Below are positions 11,503 through 19,896 of a DNA stretch of 64,000 nucleotides, piece after piece. The DNA lies in NCBI GenBank assembly GCA_029262355.1, contig JAJCZO010000221.1:1-64000 (forward strand). Reading direction: 5' to 3'. The DNA is from Deltaproteobacteria bacterium. Lineage in GTDB: Bacteria; Desulfobacterota; Binatia; UBA12015. The position numbers were made by a program, and so were the translations under genes. The notes beneath the pieces are model-generated. The model was not told where the DNA came from. It was given only the letters and a program-made list of their open reading frames with translations, and ran no database searches. Every line of letters begins with the position of its first letter. Within the stretch, counting starts at the first letter, position 1.

Positions 11503-12074
11503 CCCCAGAAGAACCCCAGGGCACCGCAACCGCGAGCGACGCACGACCGTTCGTCCAGCGCATGACCGGCGCGCTTCAGCTGCAGGCCCCCGCCTACGAC
11601 GAGATTGCGGCGGACCCCCAGGCGACAAACCAAGCGGCGGTCGTGGTCGCGATCGCCGCTCTCGCGCAAGCGCTGGGCGGCCCAGAACGCATTCCGCTCG
11701 CCGATTTGCCGATTGCACTCTCGTGGGCGTACTTCAGCTGGCTCCTGCCTGGAACGCTCATGTGGGTCGTCGCGACGAAGATCCTCGGCCACGAAGCAAA
11801 CCTCCCACGCCTACTTCGATGCCTGGGGTTCGCAACAGTGCCCCAGGTCCTGTGGCTCGCGGGTCTGCTCTCCAGCGGCTCGATACCGTTCGAGCTCTCG
11901 CTTGGCGTACTCATCTTTGGGCTCGCGCTCGTCGGCAACGTCATCGCGATCCGTCAGGCCTTCGCGATCGACACGATCCGTGCGGTCCAGACTCTCCTGC
12001 TGGGGTTCCTGGCGTTCGTGGGGGTCGCCATGATCATCGGCTTCGTGCTCGAGCAGTTCGACACGGCCCTCTGA
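11499..12074 (+). CDS. Yip1-like integral membrane protein
   Basis: A 191-residue protein starting with GTG at 11499 inside the stop of the preceding gene; an ATG at 11562 is the alternative. After a soluble N-terminus it has five hydrophobic helices: around AAVVVAIAALAQAL, WAYFSWLLPGTLMWVVA, LGFATVPQVLWLAGLL, LGVLIFGLALVGNVIA and TLLLGFLAFVGVAMIIGFVL. The GFATVPQVL turn is characteristic of bacterial YIP1 domains. Function unknown; it is the last gene of the 8545-12074 coupled run. Confidence 0.7.
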   Translation: MTPEEPQGTATASDARPFVQRMTGALQLQAPAYDEIAADPQATNQAAVVVAIAALAQALGGPERIPLADLPIALSWAYFSWLLPGTLMWVVATKILGHEANLPRLLRCLGFATVPQVLWLAGLLSSGSIPFELSLGVLIFGLALVGNVIAIRQAFAIDTIRAVQTLLLGFLAFVGVAMIIGFVLEQFDTAL

Positions 12075-12147
12075 CCATCACCAGGGACGTGTCAAGCCTC
12101 GGCCCGCCTTGCACCCAACGGACGGACGGTGCTAGTTCGCGGCCGCC

Positions 12148-12822
12148 ATGGGATTTCTCTCTGCCTCCTCGACCATCGTCCGCTTGCACGCGAAACCCCC
12201 GCCCAACATGGACCGTGAAGCGATCGCTCGCGCGATCGAAGAGCGCGCGTTCCGTGACCACGACGAAGATGGGATGCCGAAACAGGAAGCGTTCGGTTGG
12301 GTCGCCATCCACGACCCGCTCGTGACGGAGTTCGACGCGAGCGATCTGTTCTTCCAGCAGTACCTCGTCGTCGGCTTTCGCTTCGATACCCGCGCCGTAC
12401 CCGCGAAGCTCTCGTGGATGGAGCGCCGTCGCCAGGAGGACGCGCGCCGGAGCGAGCAAGACGTCGAGAAGCTCAGCCGCGACACCAAGCGCGAGATCAA
12501 ACAGGACGTGGAGTCGAACTTGATGTCGCGCGCGCTTCCCAACCCGAAGCTGTTCGAATGCGCGTGGAACCTCGAGACCGAAGCTGTCTACTTCACGGGC
12601 AAGCTCAAGAGCGCACGGGAGACCTTTGCATCGCTCTTCCGTGAGACCTTCGGCGTCGCCCCGATTCCGATGATCCCCTACCTGGCCGTCGAGCGAGTCG
12701 GTCTCGCGGATGGCGTAGTGGACGCCGTACGGGGCGTCGAGCCGAGCCGCCTCGTCGCGGACGCGGTCGAGCCCAGCTTGAACGGCGACGGGAACACGGC
12801 CTTTGCGTCGGAGCCGGCATGA
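12148..12822 (+). CDS. RdgC-like protein (short deltaproteobacterial form)
   Basis: A 224-residue protein. It opens MGFLSASSTIVRLHAK and continues with FGWVAIHDPLVTEFDASDLF and FRFDTRAVPAKL, then a basic heptad-like helix (RRRQEDARRSEQDVEKLSRD) and the block ALPNPKLFECAWNLET. This order matches RdgC-type proteins, ring-shaped DNA-binding proteins that limit RecA, but it is shorter than E. coli RdgC (303). Its stop overlaps the next start by ATGA, so the two products are probably made together. Assignment rests on pattern recognition. Confidence 0.6.
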   Translation: MGFLSASSTIVRLHAKPPPNMDREAIARAIEERAFRDHDEDGMPKQEAFGWVAIHDPLVTEFDASDLFFQQYLVVGFRFDTRAVPAKLSWMERRRQEDARRSEQDVEKLSRDTKREIKQDVESNLMSRALPNPKLFECAWNLETEAVYFTGKLKSARETFASLFRETFGVAPIPMIPYLAVERVGLADGVVDAVRGVEPSRLVADAVEPSLNGDGNTAFASEPA

Positions 12823-13412
12823 AAGAGACGTTCCTTTCCGTAGTCGAGGAGAAGCGCTTTCTCGGGCGCGAGTTCCTGACCTGGCTGATCGGCCGCCTCG
12901 AAGAGGAAGGAGGCCGGTTCGAGATCGAGGGTGACATTCTCGAGCTCGCGCTCGGCGATCGACTGGTCCTCGAGGCAGGCGGCGATCCGGGCGCTCGGCT
13001 CTCCTTGGTCGACGAGGGGGACATCCGCCCCGAACTCGGAGCCGGGCTTCGCCGCGGCAAGCTCCTCGACCGGGCCCGTCTATCGATGACCCGGGGCGAG
13101 CGCCGCTGGGAGCTGACGCTCGATGGGGGCATGCTGACCTACGATTCCCTGCGCTGCCCGCCTCTGGGCGACCGCGACCCAGGCCTCCAGGACGATCGCC
13201 GCGCGGCGTTCGAGAACGACCTCTTCCTGCGCCTGGCCGACATCGAGGACGCCGTGAGCGTTCTCGACTGGCTCTTCGCGGCCTTCTGCCGGATCCGGGC
13301 ATCGCCCGCCTGGACGGACGCGACGCTTCCGACCCTCCGGACTTGGGTCGCGGAACTGGGGCGCGGGAGTGAGATGGCGCTGGCAGCGACGGCCGGCGGG
13401 GACGTCGATTAA
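12819..13412 (+). CDS. Unknown protein coupled to the RdgC-like gene
   Basis: A 197-residue soluble, acidic protein of no recognised family. It begins MKETFLSVVEEKRFLGREFLTW and continues with alternating strands (FEIEGDILELALGDRLVLE; RWELTLDGGMLTYDSLRCPP) and an aromatic helix (SVLDWLFAAFCRIR). The ATGA overlap with the RdgC-like gene implies coupled translation and probably a joint function in DNA metabolism. No signal peptide or membrane segment. Confidence 0.75.
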   Translation: MKETFLSVVEEKRFLGREFLTWLIGRLEEEGGRFEIEGDILELALGDRLVLEAGGDPGARLSLVDEGDIRPELGAGLRRGKLLDRARLSMTRGERRWELTLDGGMLTYDSLRCPPLGDRDPGLQDDRRAAFENDLFLRLADIEDAVSVLDWLFAAFCRIRASPAWTDATLPTLRTWVAELGRGSEMALAATAGGDVD

Positions 13413-13460
13413 CGAGACCGCGCGCCTGACAAAGAAGAATCGTGCGTTAGAGTAACCCGG

Positions 13461-14402
13461 ATGCCCGAGAAGGACCTGTATTCGGCCCTGGGGGTCGCGC
13501 GCGGCTCGACCCAGGACGAGATCCGCAAGGCGTACCGCAAACTTGCGCGTAAGCACCACCCAGACGTCAACCCGAACGATCCGAAAGCCGCCGATCGCTT
13601 CAAAGAGATCAGCTACGCCCACGACATCCTCGGCGACGAGAAGAAGCGCGGGCTGTACGATGAGTTCGGCGGGAAGGGGCTCGAGGCCGGTTTCGACGCG
13701 GATCAGGCGCGTGCGTACAAGCACTGGCAGGAAGGCGCGCGGCGCAGCCCATCGAACCAGGAGTTCACCTCCGAGGTCGACCTCGAGGACCTCCTGGGCG
13801 GCCTCGGGGGCTTCGGCGAGCGCTTCGGCTTCGGCCGACGGCGGGCGCCCCGCAAGGGCGCCGACGCCCAGGGCGAGGCGCCGATCGACTTTCTCGACGC
13901 AGTCCGCGGCGGCAAGGTCACGCTGCAGTTCGAAGGAAAAGGCGCGCTGCACATCACGATCCCGCCGGGTGCCAACGACGGCACGAAGATTCGCCTCGCC
14001 GGACAAGGAGCGCCGGGACCCGGCGGTGCGCCGCCGGGCGACCTGTACATCACGCTCCGCGTCCGCCCCCACCCGTTCTTCACCCGAAAAGGATCCGACG
14101 TCTACGTCGATCTTCCGGTGACGATCCCCGAGCTTCTACGCGGGGGCTCGATCCAAGTCCCGACGCCGGACGGTGCTGCGACCGTCAAAGTCCCGCCCCG
14201 ATCGGCAAACGGGGGCAAGCTCCGGCTGCGAGGCAAGGGCGCGACCAAGCGAGGATCGGAGACACGTGGCGATCTCTACGTGACGCTCTCTGCCGTTCTT
14301 CCGAAGGAGGGCGAAACAGGAGATCTGGAGAAGATCGCCGAGGCGATGGAACCTCTATACGGCAGCGCCGATGTGCGCGAACATCTGGGAAGAGCGCGAT
14401 GA
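13461..14402 (+). CDS. cbpA: J-domain co-chaperone, CbpA type
   Basis: A 313-residue Hsp40 of class B. The J-domain covers residues 1-70 with HPD at 33-35 (RKHHPDVNPND). There is no CxxCxGxG zinc-finger region. A short linker leads to the DnaJ C-terminal beta-domains (ITIPPGANDGTKIRLAGQG, GDLYITLRVRPHPFFTRKG, VDLPVTIPELLRGGSIQVPT). CbpA proteins stimulate DnaK and can bind DNA. The stop overlaps the start of the CbpM-like gene by ATGA, the arrangement known from E. coli cbpAM. Confidence 0.9.
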   Translation: MPEKDLYSALGVARGSTQDEIRKAYRKLARKHHPDVNPNDPKAADRFKEISYAHDILGDEKKRGLYDEFGGKGLEAGFDADQARAYKHWQEGARRSPSNQEFTSEVDLEDLLGGLGGFGERFGFGRRRAPRKGADAQGEAPIDFLDAVRGGKVTLQFEGKGALHITIPPGANDGTKIRLAGQGAPGPGGAPPGDLYITLRVRPHPFFTRKGSDVYVDLPVTIPELLRGGSIQVPTPDGAATVKVPPRSANGGKLRLRGKGATKRGSETRGDLYVTLSAVLPKEGETGDLEKIAEAMEPLYGSADVREHLGRAR

Positions 14403-14689
14403 AGTACTTCAGCCGAACGCAGGTCGTCGAAATCCTCTCCATCGAGGAGTCGTTCCTCGTCATGCTCGAGCAGGAGGAGATCGTACAGATCGATGCGCAG
14501 GACACCGCGGCCGATGCGCACTACTCGGAGATGATGCTCGAACGTGCTCGCGTCGCCGACAACCTCGTCCACGAACTCGACGTCAACCTAGCCGGCGTCG
14601 CAGTGATCTTGCAGATGCGGGAAAACCTGGCCGACCTTCGTCATCAGCTCGAAGCGGCGCTCAACGAGCTGCGCGAGCACAAGCGATGA
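14399..14689 (+). CDS. cbpM: Chaperone modulator CbpM-like protein
   Basis: A 96-residue protein with a MerR-like helix-turn-helix opening (YFSRTQVVEILSIEESFLVML) and a C-terminal coiled helix (LQMRENLADLRHQLEAALNEL). This is the layout of CbpM, which binds the CbpA J-domain and blocks DnaK stimulation. ATGA overlap with cbpA supports the pairing and near-equal synthesis. E. coli CbpM has 101 residues. Confidence 0.85.
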   Translation: MKYFSRTQVVEILSIEESFLVMLEQEEIVQIDAQDTAADAHYSEMMLERARVADNLVHELDVNLAGVAVILQMRENLADLRHQLEAALNELREHKR

Positions 14690-14787
14690 GCGTCGGCACG
14701 GGCGGCTGCATCTCCCGTGGATCGAGGGGATCGATCGACTCCCCCGGTCGCCGTAGTCGCCATTCGAGCTGAGCCCTCCAGCCCGAC

Positions 14788-15483
14788 TCAGGACTTCCCC
14801 GTCGTACTCGCAAGGATTTCCTTGGTGCGCTTCACCTCCCCGTAACTGGACTCGTAATCGTCTTGGCTGCGGCGGATGACGTCGTAGGCCTCGTGCCGAC
14901 CGTAAATGTCCGGAATCTCGACCTTCGCCCGGTCGAGACCCGGGGCCTGCTTGTAGGTGAGGAAGTAGTGCTCGAGCCGGTCAAGCAGCGTCGAGGGCAA
15001 CTGATCGACCTCGGTAATGCTCCCGTACACCGCATCGCCTTCGAGCACCGCGATGATCTTGTCGTCTGCTTCGTCCCCGTCGATCATCCGGAGCCCACCG
15101 ATCGGGATGGCCGGAACGAGGATGTCGCCGTGGGTGATGTCGCGCTCGCACAGCACACAGATGTCGAGGGGGTCGCCATCGCCTTTGATCCCAGGCTTCC
15201 CGGTCCGCTCGGAGCAGAGCTGCCCGATCTTCTCACCGCAGTAGGTCTGCGGAATCAAGCCATACAGCGACGGATAGACGTTCGAGAACTGTTGGGGGCG
15301 GTCGACTTTGAGGTAACCGGTCCGCTTGTCGAGCTCGTACTTGACCGTATCGGTGGGCACGATCTCGATGTACGCGATGACCTTCCGCGGGGAGTCTTCA
15401 CCGCACGTGATGCCGTGCCACGGATGTCGGCGGTACAACATCGGAAGGTACCGAACCAGGTCCTCGGGCAGTTCATTCGCCAT
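14788..15483 (-). CDS. ppa: Inorganic pyrophosphatase, family I
   Basis: A 231-residue cytosolic enzyme hydrolysing pyrophosphate to phosphate. The metal-binding signature is D102-G-D104-P-L-D107 (GDGDPLDICVL). Other family residues lie in EIVPTDTVKYELDK, VYPSLYGLIPQTYCG and DGDEADDKIIAV. It is longer than E. coli Ppa (176), with extensions at both ends as in larger family I enzymes. Single gene, divergent from the small membrane protein at 15502. Confidence 0.93.
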   Translation of the reverse strand: MANELPEDLVRYLPMLYRRHPWHGITCGEDSPRKVIAYIEIVPTDTVKYELDKRTGYLKVDRPQQFSNVYPSLYGLIPQTYCGEKIGQLCSERTGKPGIKGDGDPLDICVLCERDITHGDILVPAIPIGGLRMIDGDEADDKIIAVLEGDAVYGSITEVDQLPSTLLDRLEHYFLTYKQAPGLDRAKVEIPDIYGRHEAYDVIRRSQDDYESSYGEVKRTKEILASTTGKS

Positions 15484-15501
15484 TTCGCTCGACTATCACA
15501 G

Positions 15502-15846
15502 ATGAAGAGGCTAGTCCCATCGGGCGTGACGACCATCCTGTTCGTAGTGGCCATCGTCGCAGCGATCGGCGCGATGGGCTACAAGCGCTACCGCAAAACC
15601 AACCAACAGAAGGTCAGTGCGGAGCGCCCCGGAGCCAGCTCCGACAACGCGATCTACATCCGATCGTTCAACGAGATGGACGAGCACGTCCGCAAGCGCT
15701 GGTGCTCGTGCGGAGGATTTCTCGAACTCATCGGCGAAGGGACGCGAGAACGCGACAGCCGTCGGTTTCGTGTGGCTCGCATGGAATGCCACGAGTGTGA
15801 AGAGACCAGCGAGGTCTTCTTCGATACGACAGACTTGCTGCAGTAG
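15502..15846 (+). CDS. Membrane-anchored zinc-ribbon-like protein, unknown function
   Basis: A 114-residue protein with an N-terminal anchor (TILFVVAIVAAIGAMGY), a short polar stretch and a Cys-rich C-terminus with paired knuckles CSCGG and CHEC about 30 residues apart. This looks like a zinc ribbon. No family name recognised. The gene lies divergent to ppa with only 18 bases between them and converges on the small secreted protein at 15872. Confidence 0.7.
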   Translation: MKRLVPSGVTTILFVVAIVAAIGAMGYKRYRKTNQQKVSAERPGASSDNAIYIRSFNEMDEHVRKRWCSCGGFLELIGEGTRERDSRRFRVARMECHECEETSEVFFDTTDLLQ

Positions 15847-15871
15847 CGCCGGGTGACGGAGTCGACCGCTC

Positions 15872-16204
15872 CTACTCCTCGCCAGCCGCCAGTTCGCCCT
15901 TTTTCATGATCTCGAGGCTCTCGGTCGTGCCCGGCTTCACACGCGGCTCGAGATTGCCGGTGGCCGCGGCCGTGCCGAAGCCCATGACCGACCCCTGGTC
16001 GTTGATCGTGTCGTCGAGATCGCCGTTTGAGCGGATGATCTTGAGGGTGCTCTTGCGCTCGAAACGCGGGTCCATGGCCTCCAAGGGGTCCATACCCTTC
16101 CAGGAGTCCGACTGGGCCAGAGCCGTGGAGTGAGCGGCGGCCAAAGCCGCACCCAGCGCCAGTCCGGCAATCCACTTCATCACTCGAGTAACGTCCATCA
16201 TCAT
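15872..16204 (-). CDS. Small secreted protein, unknown function
   Basis: A 110-residue product with a clear signal peptide (WIAGLALGAALAAAHSTALAQ, cut here by the writing limit at its first residue) and a polar mature part of ~80 residues (DPLEAMDPRFERKST, MKKGELAAGEE) without Cys. No family recognised. ATG at 16204; the next ATGs are two and three codons in. Transcribed away from the histidine kinase at 16327. Confidence 0.6.
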   Translation of the reverse strand: MMMDVTRVMKWIAGLALGAALAAAHSTALAQSDSWKGMDPLEAMDPRFERKSTLKIIRSNGDLDDTINDQGSVMGFGTAAATGNLEPRVKPGTTESLEIMKKGELAAGEE

Positions 16205-16326
16205 CCGGTAACCCCTCTGGCAAACCCGCTCCCGACCATCATAAGCAGTCCCTGCGGCTTTGGGAACTGGGCTTCGGTTAAGACGTTCGCGGTGCCACTT
16301 CCTTCACCTCTCCGGTCCTGCATACG

Positions 16327-18057
16327 ATGACCGCCCCGGGGGGCGGCACGGCGCTCCCCCCATCAACGGCGCGGCGTGCCCCAGACGGGATCACTCGAGA
16401 AAAGATGAACTCTCGCCGGACTCTCGACACCTCCGTGCAGGCCCAAGCTGCAATTCTGGAGCAGATGCACTGTTCGGTGATCGCGACCGATCCGGACGGT
16501 CTCATCGTGTATTGGAACCGCTTCGCCGAGAAGCAGTTCCAATGGCCGGCATCCAAGGCCATCGGGCGTCCGTACGCCGAGGTGATCCTGCCCGAGGAGG
16601 ACCACGCCGGGGCGGCAGACGCCCTCGCCCAGGTACGTGCCAACGGACACCTCGAGATCGAGGCGACCCTCATTCGCCAGGACGGATCTCGATTCAGCGG
16701 GCACACCGTCTCGACCACGCTTCGCTCCCCGCAAGGAGAGATCATCGGCCAAATCGGGGTGACCACTGACGTCACGGAGCAACGGGCGGTCGAACATCGC
16801 CTCCGCGCGAGTGAAGAGCGCTTTCGTTCGCTGGCAGCGAGCGCGCCGCTGATGATCTGGATGACGGATTCGTCGGGCCGGGTCGAATACGTGAACACAC
16901 GCACCACCGAGACGACCGGCCTGTCCACAGAGATGACAGGGAAGGAGAACTGGCTCGATGCGGTCCATCCCGAGGATCGGGCAACCACGTTGGAGGCCTA
17001 CACGGCCGCGCTCGCCGAACGGCGCGAGCTCCGGCACGAGTTCCGGATGCACGACGTCCGGACAGCCAACTACGTCTGGGTGCTGGGAACCGCAACGCCG
17101 CGATCGTCGGAATCCGGTAGGTTCACGGGCTTCGTCGGCTACGGGCTCGACATCACCGAGAGGCGACGCGAACAGGAAGCTCGCGCGGAGGGCGCCGCGA
17201 TCGCCGCTACCCTCGCGCAGGTCGGCCAAGAGTTGATCTCCTCGCTCAACTCGTCGAACTTCCTCGACCAACTCTGCGCCCTGAGCGCCGAGCACCTACA
17301 ATGTGACTCGAGCCACACCCTCCTCCGGAGAGCGACCGACGGCGTGTTCGAGCTGATCGCGGGCACCTACGACAGCGCGGACGAGCGAGAAGCCTCGATC
17401 GGCCTCACGGTACCGGACGAACTCATGGCGGGCCTCGTCGAACGACTGCGCGACACGGAAGTGTCTGCCGTCCACACTCTCCCCGCGTCCATTCGCAAGC
17501 TGCACCCCGAGCTCACCGAGACCGGGCGCCTCTGCATGGCCCTGCGACAGGGCGACGACCTGATCGGAATCCAGACTGTCCAACGACCAGAGGGAACCCC
17601 GTTCTCAGACACGCAAATCGCCATCGCACGAGGCATCGCGCAACTCGCGTCACTGGCACTCGACCACGCGCGCCTCGTCGACGAGCTCGAGCGAGCGAGT
17701 CGAGTGAAGTCCGACTTCGTCGCCACGATGTCGCACGAGCTCAGAACACCGCTACACGTCATCCTCGGCTATACCGACCTACTGTTGACGGGCGAATTCG
17801 GGCCACTGCTGGCCGAGCAAGAAGATACGGCGAGACGCATCGACCGCCGATCCCGCGAGCTCCACGACCTGATCACAAACACGCTCGACGTCAGCCGCCT
17901 CGACTCTGGTCGCGTTCGGCTACACATCGAGGACATCTCTCTGACCACCCTCCTCGCCGAGGTCGACATGGAGACCCAGCAACAGCAGGACGACGCCGGC
18001 CTCTGCCTCCAGATCGCGCTAGACGAGCCCCCCCTGCCCTGCGCTCGGACGCCATGA
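16327..18057 (+). CDS. PAS-PAS-GAF histidine kinase, N-terminal part up to the DHp domain
   Basis: A 576-residue product with no membrane segment. Domains in order: PAS (~35-155, with WNRFAEKQFQWPASKAIG), PAS plus PAC (~160-285, FVGYGLDITERRREQE), GAF (~300-445, with QIAIARGIAQLASLALDHAR) and HisKA with the phosphoacceptor His470 in ATMSHELRTPLHV. The reading frame ends after DEPPLP at 18057, exactly where the ATPase domain should begin. The missing domain lies in the next frame with a 4-base ATGA overlap at 18054. A run of seven C (18028-18034) sits at the break; one more C would fuse the frames as EPPPALRSDAMKLK. An ATG at 16405 is an alternative start. Confidence 0.85.
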   Translation: MTAPGGGTALPPSTARRAPDGITREKMNSRRTLDTSVQAQAAILEQMHCSVIATDPDGLIVYWNRFAEKQFQWPASKAIGRPYAEVILPEEDHAGAADALAQVRANGHLEIEATLIRQDGSRFSGHTVSTTLRSPQGEIIGQIGVTTDVTEQRAVEHRLRASEERFRSLAASAPLMIWMTDSSGRVEYVNTRTTETTGLSTEMTGKENWLDAVHPEDRATTLEAYTAALAERRELRHEFRMHDVRTANYVWVLGTATPRSSESGRFTGFVGYGLDITERRREQEARAEGAAIAATLAQVGQELISSLNSSNFLDQLCALSAEHLQCDSSHTLLRRATDGVFELIAGTYDSADEREASIGLTVPDELMAGLVERLRDTEVSAVHTLPASIRKLHPELTETGRLCMALRQGDDLIGIQTVQRPEGTPFSDTQIAIARGIAQLASLALDHARLVDELERASRVKSDFVATMSHELRTPLHVILGYTDLLLTGEFGPLLAEQEDTARRIDRRSRELHDLITNTLDVSRLDSGRVRLHIEDISLTTLLAEVDMETQQQQDDAGLCLQIALDEPPLPCARTP

Positions 18058-18398
18058 AGCTCAAGGTCGTCGTGAAGAACCTCGTCGGCAACGCGCTGAA
18101 GTTCACGCCGTCGGGAAGCGTCACCGTGCGCGGGAGGACCGACTCGAGAGGCGTCGAGATCTCCGTCGAGGATACCGGAATTGGGATCGACTCCGCCCAG
18201 CAGGGAGCGATCTTCGAACCGTTTCGGCAGGTCGATGGCTCGTCCAGCCGCCGCCACGGCGGCGCCGGGCTCGGGCTCTACATCGTACGCCGCCTGGTCG
18301 ATCTGCTCGGCGGGTCGATCACGGTGGAGAGCGAGCCTGGACGAGGATCCACTTTCCGCGTCTGTCTACCTCGCATCCCCGAGCGCGCGTCCGCGTAG
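18054..18398 (+). CDS. Histidine kinase ATPase (HATPase_c) domain, split from 16327-18057
   Basis: A 114-residue product that is a complete catalytic ATP-binding domain: N box VVKNLVGNALKFTP, G1 box VEDTGIGID, F box IFEPFRQVDGSSSR, G2 box GGAGLGLYIVRRLVDLLGG. It has no DHp domain of its own. The ATG overlaps the stop of the upstream kinase frame by ATGA, so it may be translated by re-initiation, or the whole is one gene with a one-base loss in the C run at 18028-18034 (true mutation or sequencing error). I cannot tell which from the sequence. Confidence 0.8.
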   Translation: MKLKVVVKNLVGNALKFTPSGSVTVRGRTDSRGVEISVEDTGIGIDSAQQGAIFEPFRQVDGSSSRRHGGAGLGLYIVRRLVDLLGGSITVESEPGRGSTFRVCLPRIPERASA

Positions 18399-18405
18399 TA
18401 CAGCG

Positions 18406-18666
18406 CTACTTGCAGGTCAGCGCCGCCGGCTCGGTGGCGTCGCACGCAAACCCGTCGCGCACGCCCGACGCAAGCAGCCCACACGCGGTCGTGCGACCAC
18501 TCCGAACCGCCTCCGGCTTGGTGGCTGCAGCAGCGGTGGCGCAATTGCGACGCCCCTTGAATTCGATGCAGACCTCACACTCCACCTGCTGCACATTCAA
18601 CGTCAGCCAACCCAGCACACCGGCCAGGGCCAACAACGACACGATCGTCAAGAGAGAACTTTTCAT
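18406..18666 (-). CDS. Small conserved Cys-rich membrane/exported protein
   Basis: An 86-residue protein with an N-terminal hydrophobic segment (LLTIVSLLALAGVLGWLTL) followed by a Cys-rich domain: VECEVCIEFKGRRNC, then TTACGLLASGV and two more Cys. I have an impression of similar small proteins in deltaproteobacterial genomes, without a named family. Last gene of a minus-strand operon, six bases after the MFS stop. Converges on the split kinase. Confidence 0.7.
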   Translation of the reverse strand: MKSSLLTIVSLLALAGVLGWLTLNVQQVECEVCIEFKGRRNCATAAAATKPEAVRSGRTTACGLLASGVRDGFACDATEPAALTCK

Positions 18667-18672
18667 GGATGA

Positions 18673-19896
18673 CTACATTCCTACCAGCGACGGCGGACTC
18701 GGCCGCCGAACCGCGAGGAGAGCGAAGACGGCCGTAGCGTTCCCAGCGGCGAACAAACTGAATGCGACTGTGTAGCTGCCGAGCGTATCGTGAATCCAGC
18801 CCGCGAGAACCGGGCCGATCGAGCCACCGGGGACCAGCGCAAGCAACAGCAGTCCGTACACCGTGGCGAGGCTCTCGCTCCCGAAGCGCCGGGCAACGAG
18901 CAGAGGGATGACCACATCCTCCGCCGCAGTGGCGAAGCCGTGCACGACCAGGAAGATTCCGAGGATCACGCCGACACCGGGCAGTAGGAGCAGAAACGAA
19001 GCTACGACGAGGAGGCTGAAGTTCAACAAGGCCGCGCCACGCGCGCCCACTCGATCGGCGAGACCACCCGAAACCAGCTTGCCGACGATGCCCACACCCA
19101 CCATCAGGCTGAACCCGCCGACCGCCAGCTCGTCGGACAGCCCTAGATCGCTCAGGTACGCCACGAGGTGGGCGTTCACCCCGAGACGGTACGCGTAGAA
19201 CGCGAAGATCGCCCAGAACAGAAGCCAAAAGTCTCGCGTCCCCAGGAGCGCACGGGTCGTCCATTGCGAGGCCGGCTCATCCTCCAAGCTCTCGATTCGA
19301 GACCGGGGACCACCAACCATGAGGGCTGCCGGCACGACAACGAGCCACAGCACGCTGCCCACACCCGTGAAGCCGGATCGCCACGAAGCACCGGCGGCCA
19401 GTGCGGTTGCGAGAACCGGACCGAGCGAACCACCGATACTCGAACCGATGTACACGGTCCCGAGTGCGAGGCCTCGCCGTGAATCGAAGCGACCGGCAAT
19501 CGCCGCACCGGTCGGCAGATCTCCCAAACACGCGACGGCGACACCGAGCACCACGGCGATCGCGTAGAAGTGCTCCGGCCGGTCCATCGAGCCCGCACCG
19601 AGCAATGCGAGGCTCATCAATACCCCACCCACCACGAGTACGGGACGCGGACCGCTGCGGTCCGCGAAGCGGCCCACGAGCGGGGCGACCAGCGCCACCG
19701 ACGTGCTCATGATGGGATGCGCCAGAGAATAGGTCATGCGCGACCAATCGAGCTCCTCGGCAATCGGCTTCAGAAAGACGGGAAAAATGTACCCGCCGAC
19801 GCCCATGCCGATCTGGCACACGAGACAGCCGAACACGACGAGTCCATCGCGCCATCCGTCGGGCGCGGGGAACGCAGGGGGGCGCGCACCGCTCAC
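18673..19896 (-). CDS. MFS transporter
   Basis: A 407-residue membrane protein with about 12 hydrophobic helices. The loop 2-3 motif is GRFADRSGPRPVLVVGG, and the second half has KLVSGGLADRVGARG. It resembles the MFS gene at 8545 in size and subgroup style. Its start overlaps the stop of the upstream Cys-cluster gene by four bases, and the small Cys-rich gene follows six bases downstream. Substrate not predictable. Confidence 0.85.
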   Translation of the reverse strand: MSGARPPAFPAPDGWRDGLVVFGCLVCQIGMGVGGYIFPVFLKPIAEELDWSRMTYSLAHPIMSTSVALVAPLVGRFADRSGPRPVLVVGGVLMSLALLGAGSMDRPEHFYAIAVVLGVAVACLGDLPTGAAIAGRFDSRRGLALGTVYIGSSIGGSLGPVLATALAAGASWRSGFTGVGSVLWLVVVPAALMVGGPRSRIESLEDEPASQWTTRALLGTRDFWLLFWAIFAFYAYRLGVNAHLVAYLSDLGLSDELAVGGFSLMVGVGIVGKLVSGGLADRVGARGAALLNFSLLVVASFLLLLPGVGVILGIFLVVHGFATAAEDVVIPLLVARRFGSESLATVYGLLLLALVPGGSIGPVLAGWIHDTLGSYTVAFSLFAAGNATAVFALLAVRRPSPPSLVGM

